Of a stretch of DNA of 64,000 bases, positions 11,815 to 22,681 are shown piece after piece. The notes below the pieces were generated by a model. That model searched no databases. It worked only from the letters and a program-made list of their open reading frames with translations, and was not told where the DNA came from. Source of the stretch: Lactarius indigo (lineage: Eukaryota; Basidiomycota; Agaricomycetes; Russulales; Russulaceae). The position numbers and the translations under genes are program-made. The stretch is taken from positions 124,001-188,000 of the forward strand of contig JAFKAC010000094.1 of the NCBI GenBank assembly GCA_025766275.1. Direction: 5' to 3'. Within the stretch, counting starts at the first letter, position 1. Each line of letters starts with the position of its first letter.

Positions 11815-12544
11815 GCGAGGCGGGCATTCCCATAATTTACCACACGTGTTTCCGGCGTGGACATGGCCTTTTCATCTAGTCTGTAAATCGCGCTTCTATA
11901 GTATCCGTATGCATCCCACTGGCACACTGTACACTGTACATATTGTATAGTCATTGTCACCGGGGGAAATGGCAATTCCTTATGCTATCACTCACAGAGG
12001 CTTTCTTCTGCGTGCCTCTAATTCTGGGCTTGATTTAATGGCACGACACCAGGCTATAGGTGGCATTAGCGGGAATGGAGCTGAGGTAGATACTAGAGGC
12101 CTCACCCATTCAGTGACGGACCATATAGCTCCCTGAGAAGCACGGGGCCTGGGTCACCTTTGTAATCTGGGGGACAGATGCAGGGATTGTTGTGTCACAT
12201 AGCTCAAACGTTGGCCCACAGTGGCGTGTTGTTTAGGTCGATGGTATGTTATAGAATGCCACGTGGGAGTCGTAGTGCTATGGGGAACTTCTTCGGGTGT
12301 TGGGCAGGCTCTGTGAGGTATGAAAAAACGGTCGCGCAGGCCTCCGCGCGGAGCGGGTTTCGTAAACAAGGACACCGTGGTCGTAGATGCATTCGGTTTG
12401 ATGCGGCATTCTCGCAGACGCAAGGGAGGAGTTGCACAGAGCTCAACGAAGGTCGAGCAGACGAAGGGAATCGGCCATCACGCATGCCTCAGCACGGCGC
12501 ATCGCAGCTGGGGAGTCAATGGAGATGCGTCGCTTGAGTCGCTA
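11815..12544. other. Intergenic region after DUF6535 copy 2
   Basis: The first 400 bp resemble the sequence after the other DUF6535 genes and include a drifted version of the shared intergenic tag at about 12190-12245. From about 12300 the sequence is GC-rich and unlike the other units. Short frames are present on both strands, but none has a recognisable domain or splice pattern. Confidence 0.45.
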
Positions 12545-12662
12545 ATGTCGATCTTCTAGTGCCACTATATGTACCACAAGGCAACGACAGTCACTGAGGT
12601 GGCCCCTGTACGAGGTTAGTATATGTATTCTGCAGAAATGAGTATGTGAATTGTTCGCTTCC
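12545..12662 (-). pseudogene. Atg22-like gene remnant (exon 11 only)
   Basis: This 118-bp stretch matches exon 11 of the intact Atg22-like genes (compare complement 33767-33934), the part encoding QNEQFT and W-Y-I-Q-R-H-W. It carries stops and small indels and ends abruptly at about 12662, where unrelated GC-rich DNA begins. It marks where the Atg22 partner of DUF6535 copy 2 used to be. Confidence 0.75.
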
Positions 12663-13490
12663 GCGCAGACTGCCCCCCAACGACATGCTTGTCTCGCTTC
12701 CGGCTCAACTGTCACAAAATCCGCGCGTGGCTCTCGCGCTCGCGCAAGCTCGAGTACAGGTAGCGCGTGCCTCAAGATGGCACGCCCGCCACCTGAGGAC
12801 CTGGCCAAAGACGACAACAACGACAGTAATGCATCGAGGTACACAGAGGACAACTGGATCGTGTAGATCGTATGCCGCGTTGCACGATGAGGAAGAAGGC
12901 CGAGGACCAGCGCAGGACCAAGTCCACCGTGGTAAAGTCCAAGTTGTCTGCGGCCGCGGCAATCACGGGGACGCCCGTTCGGGTTCGCATGCAGGTCAAG
13001 GTGCCTCTCGGCATAAGGGAGAGCGGTGCGGAGAGCGGCAAGGCGGGAAACGCACTACCGGTATCGGCATCCGCCACCGGCCACCGGAACTCCCGGTTCT
13101 GCGTCTGCGTCTTATCCCACGCCTGTCCCATTTGCTCCGCGCAAGCGACGCCCAGCCACGAAGCTGCGGAGGAGCCCGTCGCCCACTCGCAGGCCAGTCT
13201 CACCACTAAGGCACCATCCACCCTAACCCTTGCCACTACGGTGGCGGCAGATATCTCACTACCCGACTCGTCGCCTGGACCGTGCGGCGTAAACCGGGGT
13301 CTCCTTTCAACATGGATTCTGTGCGTTCGCAATGCGCGACACAGTCTCGTGTGCGCGGTAGTGGTGGGGAGACAGCGGACAAGAAAATGACGATGGATGC
13401 TGAGGGAAAGGGTGCGCAATTGCAAGCGGCGAAAGCTCGCTGGCGTCGGCGCTACGTGGCGTATTGTTCAAACCTAGTTTACTGTAACTA
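12663..13490. other. GC-rich island of unknown origin
   Basis: Clearly richer in G+C than its surroundings and without a counterpart in the other array units. All frames have long open stretches (for example 12872-13390 plus, 172 residues, and 12772-13425 minus, 217 residues), as expected from GC-rich DNA. One plus frame reads as a proline, serine and arginine-rich tail (near 13080-13225). No domain is recognised. It could be a host gene fragment captured by the adjacent Helitron, or a separate insertion. Confidence 0.3.
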
Positions 13491-13624
13491 TCGCCGTTTG
13501 TCTACATTATGATGCCGCGCATTTTTTCTGTCTTATCAATACAATATATAAATACTGGACGGCTTTTTTGCTGACACATACGCTGACACACATTTTTTAC
13601 CGGAAATGGCACTCCTTGCTTTTC

Positions 13625-13756
13625 GTCTGCCTGTCGGTCGTTGGCCATGCTTGCCTCTCCGCTGTCATTCGGTTTGTATACATTTTTTACGTCTGCCTGT
13701 CGGTCGTTTGCCATGCTTGCCTCTCCGCTGTCATTTGGTTTGTATACTTCATACTG
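13625..13756. repeat. 66-bp tandem duplication in Helitron leader
   Basis: Two nearly identical 66-bp units start at 13625 and 13691 with GTCTGCCTGTCGGTCGTT. Because 66 is a multiple of three, the minus-strand frame at 13502-13846 (114 aa) contains a 22-residue repeat beginning VYKPNDSGEASM twice. It is not known whether that frame is expressed. It starts with ATG but has no recognisable domain. Confidence 0.85.
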
Positions 13757-14032
13757 TTGCTCTCGTCCTGTGAGTGTCTTTTCGTACTCTTCACTGTTTT
13801 CTGTTGGTGCTGTTTCAATTTGGCCATTGTTTGTTACTCTAGCCATCTCTCACGGGGACACCGTTTTCCTCTCTCTCCTGGTTGTTTCATAGACAACTGT
13901 GAGAAGTGCGAAAAGGTGACATCTGATGGTGGGTGAATATAGCCAGAAGAATAAAGTGCAGTTTTCGATCGACAGTTCACACGTGCGCGGTAGCCCCTGT
14001 CTGACTATGTTTTCTTCTGCACTTCTTCGTCC

Positions 14033-17000
14033 ATGTGCGATTCCAGCCATCAATTTGTTCTACGTCTTCCTCCTTTGGACACCAGTGAAGCGTCACCACG
14101 GTCCAGTTGTGCTGAAAGAGGTCAACGAATTCGACGGGCGAGAGAGAGAGCACATGTGCAAACAGATGACAATGGAGAGGTAAACATGTTTCCATTCTTT
14201 GCGTGGCCTTTGCCGTTGCTGATTGCTCGCGTACTTGGGACAGATAGAAATCAGTGAAGACCAGGGCAACTTGACTCCAGCGCAACGCTCCCAACGCCGT
14301 CGACGTCAGCGACAGAGGGAGGCGTCTCAACGTTCTCGTCCTCCTGCCAATTTATCACCTGGTGAAAATGGAGAACAAGTGCTACATCAATTTGAAAGAC
14401 GATTACGGGTTCGTCTCTCGTGCATGTGCTTTCCACTGTTTGAAAACGTGCTTTAGCGTTCCTCTCCTTATGAAACCGTCGGTGAGCGGACTGGGAGTAG
14501 TCGCATGCGAACAGTATGTTTCGCTTTCTTTGGTATCTTGGCTGCTCACATGTTTTCTAAGTTTCGCGTTGCCTGTCGCATTCCGCTGGCAGACGACGTC
14601 AATGAGCATTACTTGGGTGCGTTTACCGTAAAATGTGCGCATTGCTGCGCGTGGCATTGGATGGCCGAAAAAAGGGCGAAATCGGCGAAAAAAAATCCGG
14701 ATTTTGCAGAATGTTGCCGTGCTGGTGACGTGGTCGTTGACTTCCTCGACGCAATTCCGCTCCCTCTATGAATTCTTTATGAAGGCAGTCATCGAGAAGC
14801 AGTTGAATTTCGACGCAATATTCGGTCATATAATAAAGCTCTCGCTTTCACGTCTACAGGAGGAAGTGGCCGTTTGGTAGGTTCGTGTTACGACGGTCGC
14901 GGACCTCCAACATACAAAATACAAGGAGAAATTCACCATCAAATTGGATCGATACTACCTGACGACGATCATTGTCCTGTATACAGTCAAATGTATATAT
15001 ATGACCACCATGAAGCCTTCCAATATCGCATGCGTAATAACCCTCAGCGAAATCAGGCAACGATGGAAGTTTTACAACGCGCAATTGAAGACCATCACCC
15101 ATACGTTGGTATTTATCAGCAAGCGTATCAATTGGCTCAACAGACTTCCTTAAACAATTATCGCATTCAGCTGAACTTTCGAAAAGGGACCGACCGCCAC
15201 AGATACAATTTGCCCACTGCAGACGACGAACTCGCGTTGATCATCCCAGGTGATGAAGATGCATGTGCAAATTCCCAAGACGTTATCTTACGTCCACGAG
15301 GTGGTCCTTTGATTCGCATTTCCGAATGTTATCCTGCGTATTTGACGTTGCACTTTCCCTTGCTATGCCCCACTGGCCAACTGAGTTGGCATCCAAACAT
15401 TCCCTACGTCGACAGGGAAAGTGGTCCTCATCGCCAACAAACGTTCATCAGTCTCTCTGACTTCGCGAAATTCCGATTGCATCCTCGCGACAGATGCGTC
15501 GAATCTAATCACTTCTTCCTTGCAGAGCATCTCCTACAAGAATTAATAGTCCATCTCTGGGCTGCCACAGAGAATTCGAGACTGATGTGGTTACGTAGTC
15601 ATCAGGCCGATCTCAGAGCGGAACTTTATCAAGGGGCAGTAGATGCACTTCACGAAGGAATCGACGCTGCGTCCATTGGGAAAAAAATCATTCTTCCTTC
15701 CAGTTTTACCAGCGGTCCCCGCTTCATGCAAAAGAATTTGCAGAACGCCCTTTCCCTGTTACGCCGATTTGGCGGTTCTGACTTATTTATCACCTTCACA
15801 GCCAATCCGCAGTGGAAAGAAGTTACGGAGGCCTTACTTCCAAACCAGGTGCCTCATCATAGACCAGACATTGTCGCCCGCGTTTTCAACCTCAAATTTG
15901 AAAGTCTTTTGGATGACATCATCAAAAAACAAGTTTTCGGGAAAGCCGTCGGCTTTGTGTATACGGTTGAATATCAAAAACGTGGTCTCCCACACACACA
16001 CCTCATTGTCTTCCTTGATCGTCCTTCACGCATCACCTCCCCTGACGCAGTTGATGGTATTATCTCTACAGAATTCCCTGATGAAACACGCAATCCACGA
16101 CTGTTTGAGCTGGTGAAAAAATTCATGGTGCATGGTCCTTGTGGTCCTGGACTTTCCTCTCCTTGTCTCGACACGCACGGTAAATGTTCCAAACAATTCC
16201 CCAAGCAATTTCGAACGCATACGGAAATTACCGGAGAGTCTTACGTTCAAACACGAAGACGAGACACTGGTCGATTCATCGCTGTCGGGAACACATTCGT
16301 GGACAACAGAAGCGTTATTTCACATTCTCCTTATTTGTTGCTCAAATATAATGCCCATATCAATGTCGAATGCACCGCGGGGTTTCACGCTGTGAAGTAC
16401 ATTTATAAGGTAAGTCGCATGTGATGTATGACTTCTCGTGCTTACTCACTCTATGCCGCTTAGTATGTTTATAAAGGACCAGATCGAGCATCGTTGACAA
16501 TGCATTCTATGAATACGCCTGATGGACTTCACTTCGAGGAACAACACGATCGCGACGAGATCAAATTATATATTGACGCTCGCTACATTAGTTCATCTGA
16601 AGCATTCGCACGTCTCATTGGATGGCCAACACATAGGGTATGTATGCGTTCTCTATAAGAAGTTTTTTCTCACGTCCCTAGGAATTTCCCCCTGTAATGC
16701 AACTACCTGTTCATCTCGAACGGGAGCAATACGTCGTATTCCAAAGAGATCGTCCTCAAGGATTACAGCAGCAAACGGACACCCAACTGTCTGCTTTTTT
16801 CAAAGCAAATCAGCTCTATCCGGAGGCACGGGGCACTCTTTACCCTGACTTTCCATCGAATTTCACTTGGGATCGCAGTCAAAAACGATGGAATCCTCGC
16901 AAAGCAGGAAACACTTCCGGGCGTCTCGTCTTCGTACCTCCCAATGCGGGGGAAAAATTTTATGCGCGTCTCATTCTGTCTCATGTCACCGACTTGCGTT

Positions 17001-18841
17001 CGTTTGACGATTTTCGCAAGTATAACGACATAACTTACGACACTATCCGTGAGGCTTGCCTCGCACGTGGTTTGTTGGCAGACGACAACGAGTTGAAGCA
17101 GACTTTAGAAGACGGCAAGCATATGCTGACGGGACGAAAGTTGCGTTTGCTCTTTGTCACCACCGTACGTGACTGTCAACCATCATGTCCTGCACAACTG
17201 TGGGACCTGTTTAAAAAAGACCTCTGTGACGATCTGCCACTGTTTCTACGGCGTCAAAACATACGTGACATAACTGACGATGACGTTGAAGACTATGGCC
17301 TTCATCTCCTTGAGCAACGTCTACAATTAGACGACCGAAGCATGTCATCGGTCGGTTTACCATCCCCCAAAAAACTGTGGCCAGCGATACTCTCACACAT
17401 CCAACCATTGCACGACACCGTTTTCCCTGCAGAACAACAGAGAGACCTGCTGAACAACTGTCTCCCCAGATTGAATGCTGACCAACGACTTGCTTTTGAC
17501 ACAATCTTATCTTCCGCACGAAGCGGTGCAACTAACACTTTTTTTTTACAAGGAGCTGCAGGTGCAGGGAAAACGTTTGTCTATAACACGGTATGCTTCG
17601 CTGCTCGCACAGACAACATGCACGTACTCTGTGTGGCTTCCTCGGGTATTGCCGCATTGCTCCTTCCTGGAGGGAGAACGGCGCATTCGACTCTAAAAAT
17701 CCCAATTGATTTAAATCAAACTTCTACATGTGCCATTTCGAAGCGTACCGCTCTTGCAGATACAATCAAAAAAACAAACTTACTGATTTGGGACGAATGT
17801 TCTATGCAACATCGACATGCCTTTGAGGCAGTCAACCGAACCTTGCAAGACATTCGAGAAAATGACGCTTTGTTTGGTGGAATCTTGACTGTACTTGGTG
17901 GAGACTTTCTACAGACTCTCCCAGTGGTCACGTACGGTACAAAGTCGGACATTATTAACGCCGCTTTACCCTCCTCTCCACTTTGGCCATTCATATTACC
18001 GAACTTCCTCTCTCTGGAGACCAATATGCGTGTAGGAAATGACAGAGAAGAACAAGATTATGCCACATGGTTGCGTCGGCTTGCCAAAGGTGAACTGAAC
18101 GACACAGAAGACACCGTCGTCATTCCCAACCATCTTCTTTGTCCTACAAATACTATCAACCAACTCATCTCAGACACGTATGCTGACATACAAAACCATC
18201 ATAACATGTCCTACTTTCAAGAGCGGTGCATCCTCGCTCCCCGCAATCGTGATACAAACGAAATCAACCAACTCATTCTCGACAAATTTCCTGGTCATTG
18301 TTATGACTTATGGGCAATTGACGAAGCGTTTGATCCAGAAAGAGAAAGCATAACTGACAACACTTTCCCTTCCGAAGTCCTTCACAGTGCAGCGCCAGCT
18401 GGCTTTCCTCAAGCTCACTTGAAACTCAAAATTGGATGCCCCATCATAGTCCTCCGCAATATGCACTCCGACATTGGGGTTTGTAATGGATCAAGAGGAA
18501 TAGTCACCCAAATCAGTCCGCGAGTGGTAGAAATTTTATTACACAATGGGGAGACATGCCCTCTGCCTCGCATCAAATTTATATCAGCTGATGGTCACCT
18601 ACCATTTCATCTTCATCGTCGTCAATTCCCCCTTGCTCTCTCCTTCGCAATCACCATTAACAAATCTCAAGGTCAATCTTTCTCAACTGTCGGGGTTGAC
18701 TTACGAGTTCCCGCGTTTGCTCATGGGCAGGTCTATGTCGCTTTTTCCCAGGGAAGATCTGCTAAGACAGTGAAATGCATTCTTAACGAGCACACCACTC
18801 CACGTACGAAAAACGTAGTATATCGTGAGGTGATTATGTAA
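14033..18841 (+). CDS. Helitron RepHel transposase (Rep + Pif1-like helicase), interrupted by one TGA
   Basis: Exons 14033-14179, 14244-14408, 14457-14513, 14562-16409, 16464-16637, 16682-18841; 1517 codons including the stop. The N terminus is arginine/glutamine-rich (SQRRRRQRQREASQRS), as is usual for fungal Helitrons. A zinc-finger-like region follows (KCAHCCAWHW ... ECC). The Helitron Rep domain has the HUH motif in QKRGLPHTHLIVF near residue 599 and paired tyrosines in VKYIYKYVYKG near 735-742. The superfamily 1 Pif1-type helicase has Walker A GAAGAGKTF near 1088 and Walker B LLIWDECSM. The enzyme nicks, unwinds and transfers one strand in rolling-circle transposition in the nucleus. Codon 193 (14769-14771) is TGA between IPLPL and ILYEG, most simply a CGA-to-TGA change, so this copy is probably defective unless the stop is read through. 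Confidence 0.88.
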
Positions 18842-19043
18842 TTATCAGATTCCTCACCGTCTTCGTAAGAATGAACGCTCCACATTCCGCACTTGGCAAT
18901 AGCGTGCAGATGACATCCGCAACTTTGTACCCGAAACGATCGCCACTAGACATTGAATGTGGCATCCGGTCTTACTAGCTGGTTTTCTTCCGCCTACCTC
19001 GCCCCTTCTCACTGCGGACAACTCCTCTTTTTCCCCTACAGCC

Positions 19044-19781
19044 ATGGCAGTGTTATACGCTGGGTCGGCTTATCTGTCTGGACATGCCGTTCTCGAACAC
19101 CCTCGAGTTCTCTCTGGATCCATTGACACTGTCTTCTTTGACGCCACAGTCTCCGTGACACAGCCACTCACAGGAACACGTCTGTTTGGAAGTTTAGCAT
19201 ACAGCAAAAAAAGTAAAGCCGAACTGGTGCCAGCCGGAACATATCACATCCACGCCAAAGTATTTTGGCTTATACAAACATTGAAATTCGACGCTAACTA
19301 AATTCACAGATCGTACCATTTCAACCACATGTTCATATTCAAAGTCCCGCACACTACGATTATCACTTTGTCTTCATAGGGGACATTATGGATGCACGCT
19401 TCTTATCACTTTCGTCAAATTGTCAAACCTAACATATTCAAACAGCTTTGTGCAACGCCTCCCATTCCACACCCGTCTACTCTGTTTCGACGAGGCAGCC
19501 GTTTTTTCGGATCTGGAAGAGTTAACGAAATTCAGAGAGACATCCATACGTTCACAATGAGCGTTCATCAGATTATCAAAAGGGCCCCCGCAAATACTGA
19601 ACAACGCATTCGTGGAGTATTAGGTATTCGCTCCATGTGGCCACAACACCTACGCCAACTACCTTCTCCAAATAGCATCATAACATTCACAGGTGACCTT
19701 CTCGCCTTTGAAGATAGCGTTGCGGTAGTGGCTGTTGATGATATCGTTTACTTGCCTCCCCCCGGTCCCATCATTGAATGA
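19044..19781 (+). CDS. Helitron accessory protein 1 (OB-fold-like, inferred)
   Basis: Exons 19044-19259, 19310-19393, 19446-19781; 211 aa. Exon 1 has 72 codons ending HAK and exon 2 exactly 28 codons, the same plan as the two genes that follow. N-terminal half: SAYLSGHAVLE ... FFDATVSV. C-terminal half: MWPQ ... PNSIITFTGDLLAFED, then a V-x-V-D-D-I-V-Y-L strand pattern. Alternating hydrophobic strands around glycine resemble two OB folds, the fold of RPA and SSB proteins; this is inference. Intron 2 starts with GC (GAT|GCACGC), and the frame only continues if it is spliced there. A GAAATAAA poly(A)-like signal follows at about 19786. I found no better identity for it. Confidence 0.7.
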
Positions 19782-20010
19782 GATTGAAATAAACCGGTGA
19801 CTGTACAATCTTACATCGGCTGACTACTCTTCTCCTCTTCAAAAGAAAACCGAAATAATATACTTCCGTTGTTTCCACCTCTGCTCCTCCACCTGCTCCC
19901 GCTTCGGAAACATCCCAAAAAAGACGATGCCAATACCCCACTGAAAGGAAAAAGAGACCCCTTTCCCCCTATTGCAAGTCAGCGTCTGCGACGACCACTA
20001 TTACAACACT

Positions 20011-20963
20011 ATGTCGACAGAAAAAATCCCCTCCGGCTGTGTTTCTCTCTCAGGTTTGGTCACTTTGGAACAAAGGCGACCAAAGCCGGGAAAACCATAT
20101 ACTTTCATCTACGACGCCAGTTTCACTTGTGCGGAGACAGCCGCTGATGGCATAGGCAGTTTCTCATGTTACGTAGGCAAAAACAAAAATCTAAAACAAG
20201 ACGATACTTACGAAGTACGTGCCAAAGTAAGCAGTCTGCTAAACTCTTCCTTCTGTGACTTCACCTTTCAATAATACAGATCATTGCGTTTAAACCTGGA
20301 CGCCACATAAACAGTGAGAAATACGATGACAGTCAAATTCACCTTCTCGGAGAAATTGAATCGGTACAACTATCATACAGCTTTTTCAATTTCACAAACA
20401 CTGATTACTTCCCAAAGATGCAGCCGCTGTCCGCCATAAATGGACCAGAACTTGACGATACCATCCGCATCTCAGGTTCTGCGCTGGTCACCTCCGTTCA
20501 AGCACATCCCCCTTCATTTTTTATCCATGCAGCCCAATACATTGACGGAGGTCAAAGCACCGATGACATCGCCGTTCGAGGTCGCCTCGACAACAATCCA
20601 AAGTGGGCTAATCCAGGTGAACGCATCCCCCAACCTAACTCGATCATTGGGTGGAACGGGATCCTACTTGGATTTGAAAGTTACACACCACCCGGGAAGA
20701 AAACCATCACGTGCGCAACAGTCGCTGTGAAAGATATCACCTATATCTTCACGCCAGAAAAAACAAAAACAAACAATGGGCCGAAGAAAACGACCTTAGA
20801 AAGCAAGATGGACTTGCGACAGCAAATCAAAGGGCGGACGCGATCTCAACAGACGTCCGAACCTTCCACGTCACAGAGTTCTACAACTCCTTCCACTTCA
20901 CAGATTCGCTTGGGGAAACGCAAGAGTATGAATTCCGATGACGAAGTAAACAATGAGATCTAA
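20011..20963 (+). CDS. Helitron accessory protein 2 (OB-fold-like, inferred; basic C-terminal tail)
   Basis: Exons 20011-20226, 20280-20363, 20418-20963; 281 aa. Exon 1 has 72 codons ending RAK and exon 2 has 28 codons, matching accessory genes 1 and 3 in phase and length; all introns are GT-AG. Paralogy is seen in VSLSGLVTLEQ, the FKPGRHINS stretch of exon 2, and PQPNSIIGWNGILLGFE with VAVKDITYIF in exon 3. It alone carries an extra tail of about 65 residues rich in Lys, Ser and Thr, including LGKRKS, which could act in nuclear import or DNA contact. It sits between the two other paralogues on the same strand as RepHel. Confidence 0.7.
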
Positions 20964-21131
20964 AACAAAACCGTTTTCATCTTGATCCCTCAGTCTGTCA
21001 ACCGCCCAAACATTGGGCCGCGCTTCCTCATTGTACAATACGAAATAAATCTCATCCGTTGAATTTCATCGCTTGAAATTTCACAATTCAACAGCCAATT
21101 GAAATATACATCCTGAATCCCACTTAAACAC

Positions 21132-21893
21132 ATGTCACCGATGAAAACTATTACGCCCCTCATGTCAGCCCATCTCCTAGATTCTGCTTATCTCACCGGT
21201 CGCGCAGTGCTGGAAAACAAACGAACAGCATATGACGCGAACCATCACGAATATGTCATTTTTGATGCCATCGTAAACTGTGCCTTGCCAGTCGCTGGAA
21301 CCCATGTCATTTGTAGCCTAGCGTACAAACCGCAACCCAACGAACAAGAACAAACAGAAGGTATTCATGCCATCTACGCCAAAGTGAGACAATCTCCCAC
21401 CACTCCCCCAGACGGCAAATGACGTTCTATATTACACAGATCGTCGGATTCCAAGCCAACATCCACCAGCACAGCCCCGTTCGTCGAGACAGCGAATTCA
21501 ACATGATGGGCGATCTCTTCCGAGTATGTCACAACCCCAAAAAAAGGGGGCAACCGATATTAACGCTATCCACTCCGCAAGATGCTCCCCATTTCACACC
21601 TCACACGCCCGTTCCTTATTTCGAACACAACAACAAGAATCACCATCAGTGGGAGAATTGCAACAGCCCAACCTGACACGCGCACTTTCTCAATGACCAT
21701 CTCACAACACATCTGCCAAACTGTGACAAACACAGAACTGACAATTCGCGCAGTGTTAGGATTGCGTCCAATGTGGCCACGACATGCCCAACCAATGCCA
21801 TGGCCCGGCAGCATAGTCGCCTTCACCGGTGACCTCGTCGCGTTCGAAAATGACACTGCAGTGCTGGTCGTAGACGAAGTAAACACGCTGTAA
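21132..21893 (+). CDS. Helitron accessory protein 3 (OB-fold-like, inferred)
   Basis: Exons 21132-21383, 21440-21523, 21582-21893; 215 aa. Exon 1 has 84 codons ending YAK and exon 2 has 28 codons. It is closest to accessory protein 1: SAYLTGRAVLE against SAYLSGHAVLE, and PWPGSIVAFTGDLVAFEND with a V-V-D-E-V ending. A strand-like RITISGRIATAQ precedes the FSMTIS motif, which matches FTMSVH in protein 1. The stop lies only 119 bp before the Helitron 3' end, so the gene is inside the element. The annotated start is the first ATG, with a second in frame three codons later. Confidence 0.7.
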
Positions 21894-21980
21894 CAATTTT
21901 TCCCTTATCTCACGTAGCTCTGTGACGACGTTGTCTATATGTACATCAATAAGTCGGACCGCATCCCTCCACCGCTCAGA

Positions 21981-22013
21981 GACGGTCCGAAGGACCGTCC
22001 CTTCAATGCTAGT
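21981..22013 (+). other. Helitron 3' terminus: hairpin plus CTAG
   Basis: Perfect 8-bp stem GACGGTCC / GGACCGTC around GAA (21981-21999), a 9-nt spacer, CTAG at 22009-22012, and the target T at 22013. This is the canonical rolling-circle termination structure. Confidence 0.9.
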
Positions 22014-22300
22014 CAAGCATAAATCACATGTAGTCTTCTACTGTCAGGCCCCTGGATAGGTTAAAAAATACGCACCCTGTCTTCTCTCAGCTAGGTCCCA
22101 CAGTCCTGCTACGAAATGCTCCAAACAGGGTCAAAGACAAGTTAAGCAGATATCGGACAGGCTACAACCAAGCTCATCGTACGTGCTAGGAGTGTTTTTT
22201 CAGGCCGCACAAGGGCCATAGGCTAATATCTCATAGATCTCATGTCTCGCAGCAATCGCGAATCAAGGGCGGTTTGTTTGGACGTTGTTTGGACGCCCAG
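22013..22300 (+). pseudogene. 3'-end remnant of a DUF6535 gene at the Helitron right flank
   Basis: The stretch at about 22105-22200 (GACAAGTTAAGCAGATATCG ... AGCTCATCGTACG) matches the last 150 bp of DUF6535 genes, for example 44460-44515. No open frame survives. Up to the promoter of copy 3 (about 22300-22600) the sequence resembles the last part of the spacer blocks. Confidence 0.6.
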
Positions 22301-22604
22301 TACTGTAGTGTTTGAAATTTCGGCATTGTCGCCGAAATACCCATCCAAATCCCGCCTTTCTGTAAAAAACCGTCGTGATGAGGCTCTATCTTCTTGAAAA
22401 CCGCTATATGCTAGGAGGACTGCCGATAAATGCTGTGTTATTTTGTGGTTGCGAGCACTATGACACTCAACGTAGGTGATTCTGTTCACGGAGGGGCTTC
22501 CTATCATATATCAATCTTTGGTTGACAGGCTTACAGTATGAATGATACAGCCCCGGATGGAGACGAATGATGCCTAATCTGTCCACTGCTGGGGGTGTGA
22601 ACGC

Positions 22605-22611
22605 TATAAAT
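22605..22611 (+). promoter_or_regulatory. TATA box of DUF6535 copy 3
   Basis: TATAAAT in GCTATAAATCCCTCTCC, 77 bp before the ATG at 22682, at the same relative place as in copies 2 and 4. Confidence 0.55.
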
Positions 22612-22681
22612 CCCTCTCCGATTTGACGTGTAGTCGAGTAGCTCTCTCTCAGTAGCCCTCGTCACATATTTGACCCCAGAT

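Larger units (their letters stand above)
13490..22012 (+). mobile_element. Autonomous-type Helitron (5' boundary approximate)
   Basis: Contents in order: leader with a TATA-like TATATAAATA at about 13546 and a 66-bp tandem duplication, RepHel transposase gene (14033-18841), three small paralogous accessory genes (19044-21893), and a 3' terminus at 22012. The right end is diagnostic: hairpin arms 21981-21988 and 21992-21999 with a GAA loop, then CTAG at 22009-22012 followed by T, as expected for insertion between A and T. Right of it is debris of a DUF6535 gene. The left end must be A followed by TC. One candidate is at 13490/13491, but it is not proven, and the GC-rich island to its left may also belong to the element. 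Confidence 0.85.

Noticed and set aside
12772..13425. 217-residue minus frame in the GC-rich island
   Set aside because: Overlaps equally long frames on the other strand; the product is low-complexity and has no recognisable domain, as expected from high GC alone.
13625..13756. Possible CRISPR-like repeat
   Set aside because: Only two direct units with no spacers, in a eukaryotic genome; a simple tandem duplication.
13568..13936. Cysteine-rich 122-residue plus frame in the Helitron leader
   Set aside because: Product of the 66-bp duplication in an arbitrary frame; no signal peptide logic or conserved cysteine spacing beyond the repeat itself.
14735..14788. A short intron that would remove the RepHel TGA
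   Set aside because: The only usable GT-AG pair would also delete the conserved IPLPL-R-ILYEG region, so a point mutation is the simpler reading.
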